DNA from: Arthrobacter sp. Edens01
GTDB taxonomy: Bacteria; Actinomycetota; Actinomycetes; Actinomycetales; Micrococcaceae
Length of the DNA stretch: 64,000 nucleotides
Assembly: GCF_001307035.1 (NCBI RefSeq)
Contig: NZ_LKIU01000005.1
Location: forward strand, 470,561 to 534,560
Direction of reading: 5' to 3'
In this document: piece by piece, positions 1-7,490 of the stretch
Position numbering within the stretch: the first letter of the stretch is position 1
Layout of the letters: each line of letters starts with the position of its first letter
The notes under the pieces: generated by a model
What the model was told of the DNA's origin: nothing
Seen by the model: only the letters and a program-made list of their open reading frames with translations
The model's database searches: none
Program-made: the position numbers and the translations under genes

Positions 1-770
1 CGGCCGGTGCCGCAGCGCTGCCGGAAGGAGCCCGCCTGGGGCCGGCGCAGCTGGGACTGCTGGCCGCGCTGGGCATCGCAGAAGTTCCGGTCTACGCGCC
101 GGTCCGGGTGCTGCTGCTGAGCACCGGAGACGAGGTAGTGGAGCCGGGCGGGGAACTGGCTCCCGGCCAAATCCATGACGCGAATACCACCCTGCTGGCT
201 GCCAGCCTCGCCGGTGCCGGAGCGGAGGTTGTCCGGTCGAGGATCCTGGCGGACTCACCGGAGGACTTCCTCGCTGCCCTGCGCCAAGAGCTCGACCGCG
301 GCCAGGCGGATCTGGTGCTGACCTCCGGGGGTATCAGCAAGGGCGCCTATGAAGTGGTCCGGCTCGCGCTGGCCGCCGAAGGCGTGACGTTCTGCTCTGT
401 TGCCATGCAGCCGGGCGGTCCGCAGGGAATCGGTTCCGTGGACGGCGTCCCGTTTCTGGGGTTCCCGGGAAATCCGGTCAGTGCCCTGGTTTCCTTTGAA
501 GTTTTCCTGCGCCCGGCGCTCACGGCGGTGACGGGCATTCCGTCCCCCCGGAGAACGCTCAGCGCTGTCCTGGCCGGCGACGCCTCCAGCCCGAAGGGAA
601 AGCTCCAGGTGCGGCGGGGAACCTACGCCGGCGGAAGAGTGGAACTCGTTGGCGGTCCCGGGTCCCACCTGGTGCATGCCCTGGCCGCTTCCAACGCGCT
701 GGTCCTGATACCTGCCGACACCGAACAGGTGAAGGCCGGGTCAGAAGTGACAGTATGGCTGTTGGACTAA
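1..770 (+). CDS. moeA: Molybdopterin molybdenumtransferase MoeA, C-terminal part (5' end outside window)
   Basis: The reading frame is open from the first bases and stops at TAA 768-770, so the gene is cut by the window edge. The visible part holds the end of the MoeA core (STGDE motif right after an APVRVLLLS strand), the MoaB/Mog-like molybdopterin-binding fold with TSGGIS, the GFPGNP motif, and the small C-terminal beta-barrel domain IV. MoeA inserts molybdate into adenylylated molybdopterin in the cytoplasm. It is followed after 24 bases by moaC, then mog and moaE, so it belongs to a molybdenum cofactor operon. The start cannot be judged. Confidence 0.93.
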   Translation, partial: AGAAALPEGARLGPAQLGLLAALGIAEVPVYAPVRVLLLSTGDEVVEPGGELAPGQIHDANTTLLAASLAGAGAEVVRSRILADSPEDFLAALRQELDRGQADLVLTSGGISKGAYEVVRLALAAEGVTFCSVAMQPGGPQGIGSVDGVPFLGFPGNPVSALVSFEVFLRPALTAVTGIPSPRRTLSAVLAGDASSPKGKLQVRRGTYAGGRVELVGGPGSHLVHALAASNALVLIPADTEQVKAGSEVTVWLLD

Positions 771-794
771 CCGCTCCACTGAAAGGACCCGAGA

Positions 795-1289
795 ATGTCC
801 GGGGAAGAACTGTCCGGGGACTCACCGGCGCTCACGCACGTCCGTGCCGACGGAACCGCCCACATGGTGGATGTCTCGGCAAAGACTGAGACATCCCGCG
901 AAGCCACCGCTCAGGCGGTGCTGAAGACCACTGCGGAGGTGGTCCGCCTGCTCACCGACGGCGGTCTGCCCAAGGGCGACGCCTTCGCGGTTTCCCGTGT
1001 GGCAGGCATCATGGCCGCCAAACAGACCTCAAACCTCATCCCGCTGTGCCATCCGCTGCCCATCACCAAGGTCACCGTCGACTTTGAACCGGGGGAGAGC
1101 GCCGTGGTCATGAAGGCAACTGTAAAGACCAAGGCCCTGACCGGCGTCGAAATGGAAGCACTGACCGCTGTGTCCGTTACGGCCCTGACGTTGTACGACA
1201 TGGTCAAGGCAGCGGATAAGCATGCGGTGATTTCGGACATCATGGTGCTCGCCAAGTCCGGCGGCAAGAGCGGAGACTGGAGCCTGTGA
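795..1289 (+). CDS. moaC: Cyclic pyranopterin monophosphate synthase MoaC
   Basis: Protein of 164 residues, the usual MoaC size. It converts the cyclic GTP derivative made by MoaA into cPMP, the first stable intermediate of molybdenum cofactor synthesis. Visible family signatures are HMVDVSAK near residue 23, [17 protein letters not shown] around residues 75-91 with the conserved His, and [20 protein letters not shown] followed by KAADK, which contains the conserved Asp and Lys residues. The last four bases overlap the GTG start of mog (GTGA), implying translational coupling. No moaA or moaD lies in the visible part. Confidence 0.96.
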   Translation: MSGEELSGDSPALTHVRADGTAHMVDVSAKTETSREATAQAVLKTTAEVVRLLTDGGLPKGDAFAVSRVAGIMAAKQTSNLIPLCHPLPITKVTVDFEPGESAVVMKATVKTKALTGVEMEALTAVSVTALTLYDMVKAADKHAVISDIMVLAKSGGKSGDWSL

Positions 1290-1783
1290 GAAGAAATGAG
1301 ACGGTTCCGCGGCGGACAGCGGCCATCCTGGTAGCTTCCACCCGTGCCGCAGCCGGTGTGTACGAAGACCAGGCAGGACCCCTGCTGCAGGACTGGCTCT
1401 ACACACACGGCTACGATGTTGTGCTGGCAGAAGTCGTGCCCGACGGCGAAGAGGTGGGCAAGGCGCTGCAGCGCATGCTTGCCCTGGAACCGTCAGTACT
1501 CTTCACCAGCGGCGGGACCGGCGTCAGCCCTACTGATGCCACCCCGGAACAGACGCTGCCGCTGCTTGACCGGCAGATGCCCGGGGTCATGGAGGCCCTC
1601 CGCGCGGACGGGCTTACGAAGACGCCAATGGCGGCGCTGACCCGCGGCTACGCCGGAACGGCCGGAAAGACGTTCGTCCTGAACCTGCCCGGATCCCCGT
1701 CCGGCGTGACGGACGGACTTGCCGTTCTGGAACCAATTCTTGGACACATCTGCGGCCAGCTGGAGGGCATCAATGAGCACTAG
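1286..1783 (+). CDS. mog: Molybdopterin adenylyltransferase (MoaB/Mog family)
   Basis: Protein of 165 residues. Family members bind molybdopterin and adenylylate it before MoeA inserts molybdate. The [15 protein letters not shown] segment is the MoCF-binding signature, and NLPGSP near the C terminus matches the second conserved loop. The GTG start at 1286 overlaps the moaC stop by four bases, and the end overlaps moaE by 11 bases. MoaB and Mog cannot be separated reliably by eye; the operon position with moeA favours the adenylyltransferase role. Confidence 0.9.
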   Translation: MRRNETVPRRTAAILVASTRAAAGVYEDQAGPLLQDWLYTHGYDVVLAEVVPDGEEVGKALQRMLALEPSVLFTSGGTGVSPTDATPEQTLPLLDRQMPGVMEALRADGLTKTPMAALTRGYAGTAGKTFVLNLPGSPSGVTDGLAVLEPILGHICGQLEGINEH

Positions 1784-2213
1784 CGAAGTAGTCGCAGCAG
1801 CGGTTGGGACAGAGGTCCTGGACACCGAGAGCGCGTATGCCCAGGCCTGGACACCACAGGCAGGTGCAGTCGTCACCTTCAGCGGGATTGTCCGCAACCA
1901 CGACGGCGGACGGGACGTCCGTTCCCTTGGCTACAGTGCCCATCCCAGCGCCTCAGCAGTGATCGCGGATGTAGCAGCACGGATTGCGGCCAAATATGAC
2001 GGAGTGCGCATTTGGGCGGCACACCGGACCGGGCCGCTTGAAATCGGCGACGCCGCGCTCGTGGCTGCTGTTGCCTCGGCGCACCGGGGAACCGCCTTCG
2101 CCGCCTGCTCCGAACTGGTGGACACCATCAAAGCCGAGGTGCCCATCTGGAAGGAACAGGTTTTCGCCGACGGAACGGTGGAATGGGTGGGCGTCAGCGA
2201 CGCCCCGGCCTGA
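1773..2213 (+). CDS. moaE: Molybdopterin synthase catalytic subunit MoaE
   Basis: Protein of 146 residues that, with MoaD, puts the dithiolene sulfurs into cPMP. The start chosen is ATG 1773, inside the end of mog, because a GGAGGG ribosome binding site lies at 1762-1767 and the protein then begins [10 protein letters not shown]; longer in-frame starts would run deep into mog. Visible signatures are FSGIVRNHDGGR, the AAHRTGPLEIGD segment and DTIKAEVPIWKEQ, whose two lysines match the catalytic pair of the family. It is the last gene of the moeA-moaC-mog-moaE operon. Confidence 0.93.
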   Translation: MSTSEVVAAAVGTEVLDTESAYAQAWTPQAGAVVTFSGIVRNHDGGRDVRSLGYSAHPSASAVIADVAARIAAKYDGVRIWAAHRTGPLEIGDAALVAAVASAHRGTAFAACSELVDTIKAEVPIWKEQVFADGTVEWVGVSDAPA

Positions 2214-2217
2214 CCGG

Positions 2218-2223
2218 TAATCT
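2218..2223 (+). promoter_or_regulatory. -10 element of dapB, leaderless type
   Basis: TAATCT is followed by exactly six bases and then the dapB ATG at 2230. This places the predicted transcription start on the A of the start codon, so the mRNA would be leaderless; no ribosome binding site is present. No good -35 box is visible. Confidence 0.6.
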
Positions 2224-2229
2224 GGAACC

Positions 2230-2988
2230 ATGAGCAATAAACTGCCCGTCGCGGTGCTTGGAGCCACCGGGCGCATGGGCTCCGAAGCCGTTAAAGCCGT
2301 CGAAGCGGCACCGGACATGGAATTAGTGGCTGCCCTGGGGCGCCGGGATTCCCTGCAGACCCTGGTCTCCGCCGGCGCCCAGTACGTGGTGGACCTGACC
2401 GTCCCGGACAGCACCGAAGCCAACGTCCGCTTCGCCGTGGAACACGGCATGCATGCGGTGGTCGGCACCACCGGCTGGAGCGCGGACCGGCTGCAGCGGC
2501 TGGAGGACCTGCTCTCTGAGCATCCCGAAACCGGTGTGCTGATTGCGCCGAACTTCGCACTCGGATCAGTGCTCGCCTCAGCATTCGCAGCGAAGGCAGC
2601 GCCCTACTTCGAATCTGTTGAGATCGTGGAGCTGCACCACCCCAACAAGGTGGATGCGCCGTCGGGCACCGCCGTGCGTACCGCCGAACTGATGGCAGCT
2701 TCGCGCGCCGAAGCCGGAACTCCCGCGTCTCCCGATGCAACCGCCAAGGAGCTCCCCGGAGCCCGGGGCGCCGACGTCGACGGCATCCGGGTGCATTCCG
2801 TCCGCCTGCGCGGCCTGGTTGCCCACCAGGAAGTCCTGCTGGGCGGTGAGGGCGAACAGCTCACGATCCGCCACGATTCCTACGACCGGGCGTCATTTAT
2901 GCCCGGTGTCCTCCTGGGGCTGCGCGAAGTTGCCGCGCACCCGGGCCTTACCGTCGGACTCGACGGCTACCTCAACCTGAACGCCTAA
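2230..2988 (+). CDS. dapB: 4-hydroxy-tetrahydrodipicolinate reductase DapB
   Basis: Protein of 252 residues, typical for the family. It reduces the DapA product with NAD(P)H in the diaminopimelate/lysine pathway, which feeds both protein and cell wall synthesis. The N terminus carries the nucleotide-binding loop VLGATGRMGSEA, followed by the VGTTGW motif; the catalytic segment ELHHPNKVDAPSGTA contains the conserved His pair and Lys. The start is fixed by a TAnnnT box six bases upstream. dapA lies nearby at 4761 and dapF at 19632, so the pathway genes are scattered. Confidence 0.97.
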   Translation: MSNKLPVAVLGATGRMGSEAVKAVEAAPDMELVAALGRRDSLQTLVSAGAQYVVDLTVPDSTEANVRFAVEHGMHAVVGTTGWSADRLQRLEDLLSEHPETGVLIAPNFALGSVLASAFAAKAAPYFESVEIVELHHPNKVDAPSGTAVRTAELMAASRAEAGTPASPDATAKELPGARGADVDGIRVHSVRLRGLVAHQEVLLGGEGEQLTIRHDSYDRASFMPGVLLGLREVAAHPGLTVGLDGYLNLNA

Positions 2989-2998
2989 GGAAACACTG

Positions 2999-3484
2999 TT
3001 GTCCACCTTCTTCTCCGGACTGTTCCATAACAAGGCCAAGATCGGCGTCCTGCTGGTCACCGTACTCCTGGTTTTCTACATCCTTGTGGTGGCCCAGCGG
3101 GGCTGGCTCCTCATGACCTCTGACGGACTGGTGGCCAAGGCCATGGGAACCGCCTACTTTGTGCTGCCCGCCGTTGGTGTCTGGGCGCTGGTTCGTGAAC
3201 TGCTCTTTGGCGTACAGACCGAAAAGATGGCACGGATCCTCGCTGATGAGGGCGGCCTTCCCGTGGATGACCTCCCGCGCACTCCGGGAGGGCGGATCGT
3301 CCGTGAAGCAGCCGACGCCGAGTTCCCCAAGTACCAGGCCGAGGTCGAAGCCGCACCTGAACAGTGGCGCGCCTGGTTCCGCCTCTCCTGCGCCTATGAC
3401 GCCGCCGGCGACCGCAAGCGCGCCCGCGCGTCCATGCGCCAGGCAGGCAAGCTCTTCAGCGGTTCGGGACAGCCCGCTGCCTGA
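2999..3484 (+). CDS. Conserved membrane protein with tetratricopeptide-like tail
   Basis: Protein of 161 residues that I do not recognise as a named family. It starts with TTG at 2999, ten bases after dapB, with AAGG at 2988-2991 as a weak ribosome binding site. Two hydrophobic segments (about residues 15-35 and 48-66) suggest membrane anchoring. The cytoplasmic part from about 110 (PEQWRAWFRLSCAYDAAGDRKRARASMRQA) reads like a tetratricopeptide helix pair. It is probably co-transcribed with dapB. The function is unknown; a scaffold role would be a guess. Confidence 0.8.
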   Translation: MSTFFSGLFHNKAKIGVLLVTVLLVFYILVVAQRGWLLMTSDGLVAKAMGTAYFVLPAVGVWALVRELLFGVQTEKMARILADEGGLPVDDLPRTPGGRIVREAADAEFPKYQAEVEAAPEQWRAWFRLSCAYDAAGDRKRARASMRQAGKLFSGSGQPAA

Positions 3485-3497
3485 GAAGCCGGCTTCC

Positions 3498-4670
3498 TCA
3501 GCGGCGGTTCTCCGCCAGCGTTCCGTCCCGGGCAAGCCGTGAAGCGCCCGAAGCGACGGTCTCCAGCGGACCGCGGGAGCCCAGTTTGGCAAAGGCGATG
3601 CCGATCAGGACTGCGGCCGCCGCCTGCGGCCAAAAGACCCAGACAGGTTCCAGGGCCGGCTCCTGGGCATCAACAAGCGCCATCACCCAGATATGCATGC
3701 TGTACAGAGTCAGCGTCATGGCTCCCGCAGCGGAGAGCGGCAGGAGCAGGTTCGGCCGCGCCCTGGTCAGCAGCAGGCAGACCCCAACGACGGCGGCAGC
3801 CGTGCCGCACGTGTGGAGCAGGTCCAGTGTGGTACCCGAATGCGGGGCGCTGACCGCCAGCCACCACCAGGACCCGGACTGGTCAACCCCGGTCAGGTTC
3901 ACTTCCATCATGCGGCCGATGGGCCAGCGCTGGCCGGATTCGGTCCCCAGCAGTTCGGCGAAACCGCCGGCGTCGACGAGCAGGTACGCGCTCACGAACT
4001 TGGCAGCGACCGCTGCGAAGATTCCGCCGATGACCAGTCCCGCCTGTACTCCGAGGGCACCCAGGTTCAGCCGGCCGATCACCATTCCCACCAGCAGGTA
4101 GCTCAGCCACTGGACCGTTGGATACACCCCGGTGAAAAAGACGTCCGCAAAGAGCGTTGCCGGTTCCAGGAAATGCTCCCAGGTGATATTCCCGCCAACC
4201 TCAGGCGGGCTGACATTCTCATTCAGCCAGGGCCGGACCAGATAGGCCAGGACGGGGGAGAGGCAGATCCATGCACCGGCCCAGGCTGCCAGCCTGCCCA
4301 GCGGCATTGAAATGAACGGGAGCACCATCAGGAACAGCACCGCGTAATGGAAGAGGATGATGGCGATCGACGTGTCCAGGCCACCCAGCAGCAGCCCGAT
4401 CAGCGCGATCACCAGCGCACGGGCGGCAATGCCCCGGCGGTTCTGTCCGGGGGAACGGCCGGCGCCGGGGTTCTGGCCTCCGGTCAGGAGCGCGATCCCG
4501 ATTCCTGCCACCACAGCAAAGAGCGCCGAGGCTCGTCCGGAGAAAACGAGCGCCACGAACGTGGGGGAGCCCGTTTCGGGGTCATACAGCGGGAAGATGT
4601 GGGTGGACATCATTCCCAGCAGTGCCACCCCGCGGGCCGCATCGATGCCCGTCAGACGTGTTCTGCTCAT
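3498..4670 (-). CDS. Multi-pass membrane protein, HGSNAT-like/DUF418-type acyltransferase
   Basis: Protein of 390 residues with about nine to ten hydrophobic segments. The N terminus, RLTGIDAARGVALLGMMSTH, matches the start of the bacterial heparan-alpha-glucosaminide N-acetyltransferase-like/DUF418 families (GxDxxRGxA), followed by SGRASALFAVVAGIG. Members are membrane proteins believed to acetylate extracellular glycans or to carry acyl groups across the membrane; the substrate here is unknown. The gene is convergent with the 2999-3484 gene and divergent from dapA, with 90 bases between the two starts. Confidence 0.85.
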   Translation of the reverse strand: MSRTRLTGIDAARGVALLGMMSTHIFPLYDPETGSPTFVALVFSGRASALFAVVAGIGIALLTGGQNPGAGRSPGQNRRGIAARALVIALIGLLLGGLDTSIAIILFHYAVLFLMVLPFISMPLGRLAAWAGAWICLSPVLAYLVRPWLNENVSPPEVGGNITWEHFLEPATLFADVFFTGVYPTVQWLSYLLVGMVIGRLNLGALGVQAGLVIGGIFAAVAAKFVSAYLLVDAGGFAELLGTESGQRWPIGRMMEVNLTGVDQSGSWWWLAVSAPHSGTTLDLLHTCGTAAAVVGVCLLLTRARPNLLLPLSAAGAMTLTLYSMHIWVMALVDAQEPALEPVWVFWPQAAAAVLIGIAFAKLGSRGPLETVASGASRLARDGTLAENRR

Positions 4671-4747
4671 CGAAGAATCGTCTCACAGCCCCGCAGCGCC
4701 GCCGGGCTCCGGAGGTGTCCGTTTGTCCCATTCACTGCTCCAACAGG

Positions 4748-4753
4748 TAACGT
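4748..4753 (+). promoter_or_regulatory. -10 element of dapA, leaderless type
   Basis: TAACGT is followed by seven bases and the dapA ATG at 4761. It supports ATG 4761 as the true start and a transcript with no leader, although the frame is open for hundreds of bases upstream. Confidence 0.55.
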
Positions 4754-4760
4754 TTTACCC

Positions 4761-5681
4761 ATGGCAGACTCTGATATTCGTTCCCGTCCGTTTGGAACCC
4801 TGGTGACCGCCATGGTTACCCCTTTCACCGCCGACGGTGAAGTTGACTTTGACGCCACTGCGTTCCTTGCCAACAAGCTGGTCGAGGACGGCTGCGACGG
4901 TCTGGTTATCTCAGGTACCACCGGTGAAACCTCCACCCTGGAGGACAGCGAAAAGGAAGACCTTTTCCGGGTTGTAGCCCAGACGGTCGGCGGCCGCGCG
5001 AAGGTCATCGCCGGAACCGGCACCAACCACACCTCACACTCCGTGGAGATGGCACGCCGCGCCGAGCGCGCCGGAGCCGACGGCCAGCTGGTCGTGACGC
5101 CGTATTACAACAAGCCGACGCAGGCAGGCGTGATTGCGCACTTCGATGCCGTTTCCCAGGCCACGGATCTGCCCATCATGATTTACGACATCCCGGGCCG
5201 CGCCGGGATTCCCATCGCCACTGAGACGATGTTCCGTCTCGCGGAGAACCCCAAGGTCCTGGCTCTCAAGGATGCCAAGGCCGATTTTGCCGCCGTGACC
5301 CGGGTCCTGGCCAACACGAGCCTGGATGTCTACGCCGGCGACGACGGACTGACGCTGCCGTGGATGGTGGCCGGAGCGGTCGGCGTAGTGAGCGTCAGCG
5401 CCCACGTTGCCACCGGTGCGTTCCGTGCCCTCGTGGACGCGGCCGCCGCAGGAGATTTCGACAAGGCCCGCAGGATCCACTTTGAACTGGATCCGGTAGT
5501 GCGAGCCGTAATGACACACATACCAGGTGCCATTTCCGCCAAGCAGATCCTGAAGATGCAGGGAGTGATTCCCGACGCCGCAGTACGCCTGCCGCTGGTG
5601 GCTCCCGATGCCATTGAAATGGAAGCTGTCCTGGCGGACCTGGCCGAAGCAGGATGGGACTTTTCCCAGGACAAGGCGTAA
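4761..5681 (+). CDS. dapA: 4-hydroxy-tetrahydrodipicolinate synthase DapA
   Basis: Protein of 306 residues, a class I aldolase of the lysine/DAP pathway that condenses pyruvate with aspartate semialdehyde. Visible signatures are SGTTGET at residues 51-57, TPYYNKPTQAG, the catalytic Tyr in IYDIPGR (Tyr142) and the Schiff-base Lys in LALKDAK (Lys170). The frame is open upstream to 4347, but homology begins at MADSDIRSRPFG, and a -10 box sits just in front. Six bases separate it from the RNase J gene, so the two are likely co-transcribed, as in other actinobacteria. Confidence 0.97.
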   Translation: MADSDIRSRPFGTLVTAMVTPFTADGEVDFDATAFLANKLVEDGCDGLVISGTTGETSTLEDSEKEDLFRVVAQTVGGRAKVIAGTGTNHTSHSVEMARRAERAGADGQLVVTPYYNKPTQAGVIAHFDAVSQATDLPIMIYDIPGRAGIPIATETMFRLAENPKVLALKDAKADFAAVTRVLANTSLDVYAGDDGLTLPWMVAGAVGVVSVSAHVATGAFRALVDAAAAGDFDKARRIHFELDPVVRAVMTHIPGAISAKQILKMQGVIPDAAVRLPLVAPDAIEMEAVLADLAEAGWDFSQDKA

Positions 5682-5687
5682 TAAAAC

Positions 5688-7379
5688 ATGATTGAAACTG
5701 CGGGCAACGCTCTGCAAACCCCTCCCCGCCTCAAAGACGGAACCCTACGAATTGTTCCGCTGGGAGGACTCGGAGAAATCGGCCGCAACATGGCCGTCTT
5801 CGAGATCGACGGCAAACTGCTCATCGTTGACTGCGGCGTGCTCTTCCCGGAAGAGACACAGCCCGGCGTCGACCTGATCCTGCCGGACTTCTCCTACATC
5901 GAGGACCGGCTGGACGACGTCGTGGGCGTTGTGCTCACCCACGGCCACGAGGACCACATCGGCGCGGTTCCCTACCTGCTGCGCCTGAAGAAGGACATTC
6001 CGCTGATCGGTTCGCAGCTGACGCTGGCACTGATCGAGGCGAAGCTGCAGGAACACCGCATCAAGCCGTTCACCCTCACGGTGAAGGAAGGACAGGTTGA
6101 GCAGTTCGGCCCGTTCGAATGCGAATTCGTGGCCGTCAACCACTCCATCCCGGATGCCCTGGCAGTCTTCATCCGCACCCGCGCAGGCAATGTGCTGCAC
6201 ACCGGCGACTTCAAGATGGACCAGCTGCCGCTGGACGGACGCATCACTGATCTGCGCGCCTTCGCCCGCCTGGGCGAAGAAGGCGTGGACCTGTACATGG
6301 CCGACTCCACCAACGCGGACGTTCCGGGCTTCACCTCCCCGGAAGGCGCGATTGGGCCGGTGCTCGAAGAGCTCTTCGGCAAGGTCAAGAAGCGCATCAT
6401 CGTCGCGTCCTTCTCCTCCCACATCCACCGGGTGCAGCAGGTGCTCGACGCCGCTGCAGCCCACGGGCGCAAGGTCTGCTTCGTGGGGCGCTCCATGGTC
6501 CGCAACATGGCCATCGCGGAAAAGCTGGGTTACCTGCACGTCCCCGAGGGCATCCTGGTGGACCTGAAAAACGTGGACAACATGCCGGACCACAAGCTGG
6601 TCCTCATGTCCACCGGTTCGCAGGGCGAGCCAATGGCAGCCCTGTCCCGCATGGCCAACGGCGACCACCGGATCAGCATCGGCAAGGGTGACACCGTCAT
6701 CCTGGCATCTTCGCTGATCCCGGGGAACGAGAACGCCGTGTTCCGCGTGATCAACGGCCTGATGAAGCTCGGCGCGGACGTGGTGCACAAGGGCACCGCC
6801 AAGATCCACGTTTCCGGCCACGCCTCGGCCGGCGAGCTGCTCTACACGTACAACATCCTCAAGCCGAAGAACGCGATGCCGGTGCACGGCGAGACCCGGC
6901 ACCTGATTGCCAACGGCAAGCTGGCAGTCCAGACCGGCGTCCCGGAGCAGAACATCATCCTGGCCGACGACGGCACCGTGGTTGACCTGGTGGACGGCAA
7001 AGCGAAGGTTGTCGGCGCCATCGAGTGCGGCTTCGTCTACGTAGACGGCTCCAGCGTCGGCGAAATCACTGACACCGACCTCAAGGACCGCAGGATCCTG
7101 GGCGAGGAAGGCTTCATCTCCGTCATCACCGTGGTGAACCGGAGCACCGGCACCATCGTGTCCGGTCCGGAGATCCACGCCCGCGGCTTCGCCGAAGACG
7201 ATGCAGTATTCGACGAGATCAAGCCCAAGATCAGCAAGGCCCTGGAAGAGGCTGTGACGTCCAACCGTGACCACACGGCCTACCAGCTGCAGCAGGTTGT
7301 CCGCCGCGTGGTGGGAACCTGGGTCAACCGCAGGCTGCGCCGCCGGCCGATGATCGTTCCGGTAGTCCTCGAAGCGTAG
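5688..7379 (+). CDS. rnj: Ribonuclease J
   Basis: Protein of 563 residues, full length for the family. RNase J is a zinc-dependent metallo-beta-lactamase/beta-CASP nuclease with 5'-3' exonuclease and endonuclease activity in RNA processing and decay. The metal-binding motif HGHEDHIGA lies near residues 85-93, with further ligands in NHSIPD and HTGDF; the beta-CASP part includes SSHIHRVQQ, STGSQGEP and the HVSGHAS motif, and MPVHGETRH follows. It directly follows dapA. A strong hairpin at 7386-7436 follows the gene. Confidence 0.96.
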   Translation: MIETAGNALQTPPRLKDGTLRIVPLGGLGEIGRNMAVFEIDGKLLIVDCGVLFPEETQPGVDLILPDFSYIEDRLDDVVGVVLTHGHEDHIGAVPYLLRLKKDIPLIGSQLTLALIEAKLQEHRIKPFTLTVKEGQVEQFGPFECEFVAVNHSIPDALAVFIRTRAGNVLHTGDFKMDQLPLDGRITDLRAFARLGEEGVDLYMADSTNADVPGFTSPEGAIGPVLEELFGKVKKRIIVASFSSHIHRVQQVLDAAAAHGRKVCFVGRSMVRNMAIAEKLGYLHVPEGILVDLKNVDNMPDHKLVLMSTGSQGEPMAALSRMANGDHRISIGKGDTVILASSLIPGNENAVFRVINGLMKLGADVVHKGTAKIHVSGHASAGELLYTYNILKPKNAMPVHGETRHLIANGKLAVQTGVPEQNIILADDGTVVDLVDGKAKVVGAIECGFVYVDGSSVGEITDTDLKDRRILGEEGFISVITVVNRSTGTIVSGPEIHARGFAEDDAVFDEIKPKISKALEEAVTSNRDHTAYQLQQVVRRVVGTWVNRRLRRRPMIVPVVLEA

Positions 7380-7385
7380 GCAGCC

Positions 7386-7436
7386 GGCGCCTTCCTTCCC
7401 CGTATTCCTCAGTGAATCCGGGGAAGGAAGAGCGCC
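7386..7436 (+). terminator. Hairpin terminator after the RNase J gene
   Basis: A 12-bp perfect stem (CTTCCTTCCCCG at 7391-7402 with CGGGGAAGGAAG at 7419-7430) is extended by GGCGC/GCGCC outside a one-base bulge. No run of T follows, so this could be a weak or factor-assisted terminator. Confidence 0.55.
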
Positions 7437-7477
7437 CTCAAGGCGCGTATATTCGGCGGTTTGTCCCCGCCGTCCGG

Positions 7478-7483
7478 TAGCGT
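7478..7483 (+). promoter_or_regulatory. -10 element of ftsK, leaderless type
   Basis: TAGCGT lies seven bases before ATG 7491. This favours that ATG over an in-frame TTG at 7461. Confidence 0.5.
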
Positions 7484-7490
7484 GGCAGGT

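Noticed and set aside
4347..4760. N-terminal extension of dapA
   Set aside because: The extension overlaps the divergent membrane protein gene; dapA homology and a -10 box both place the start at 4761.
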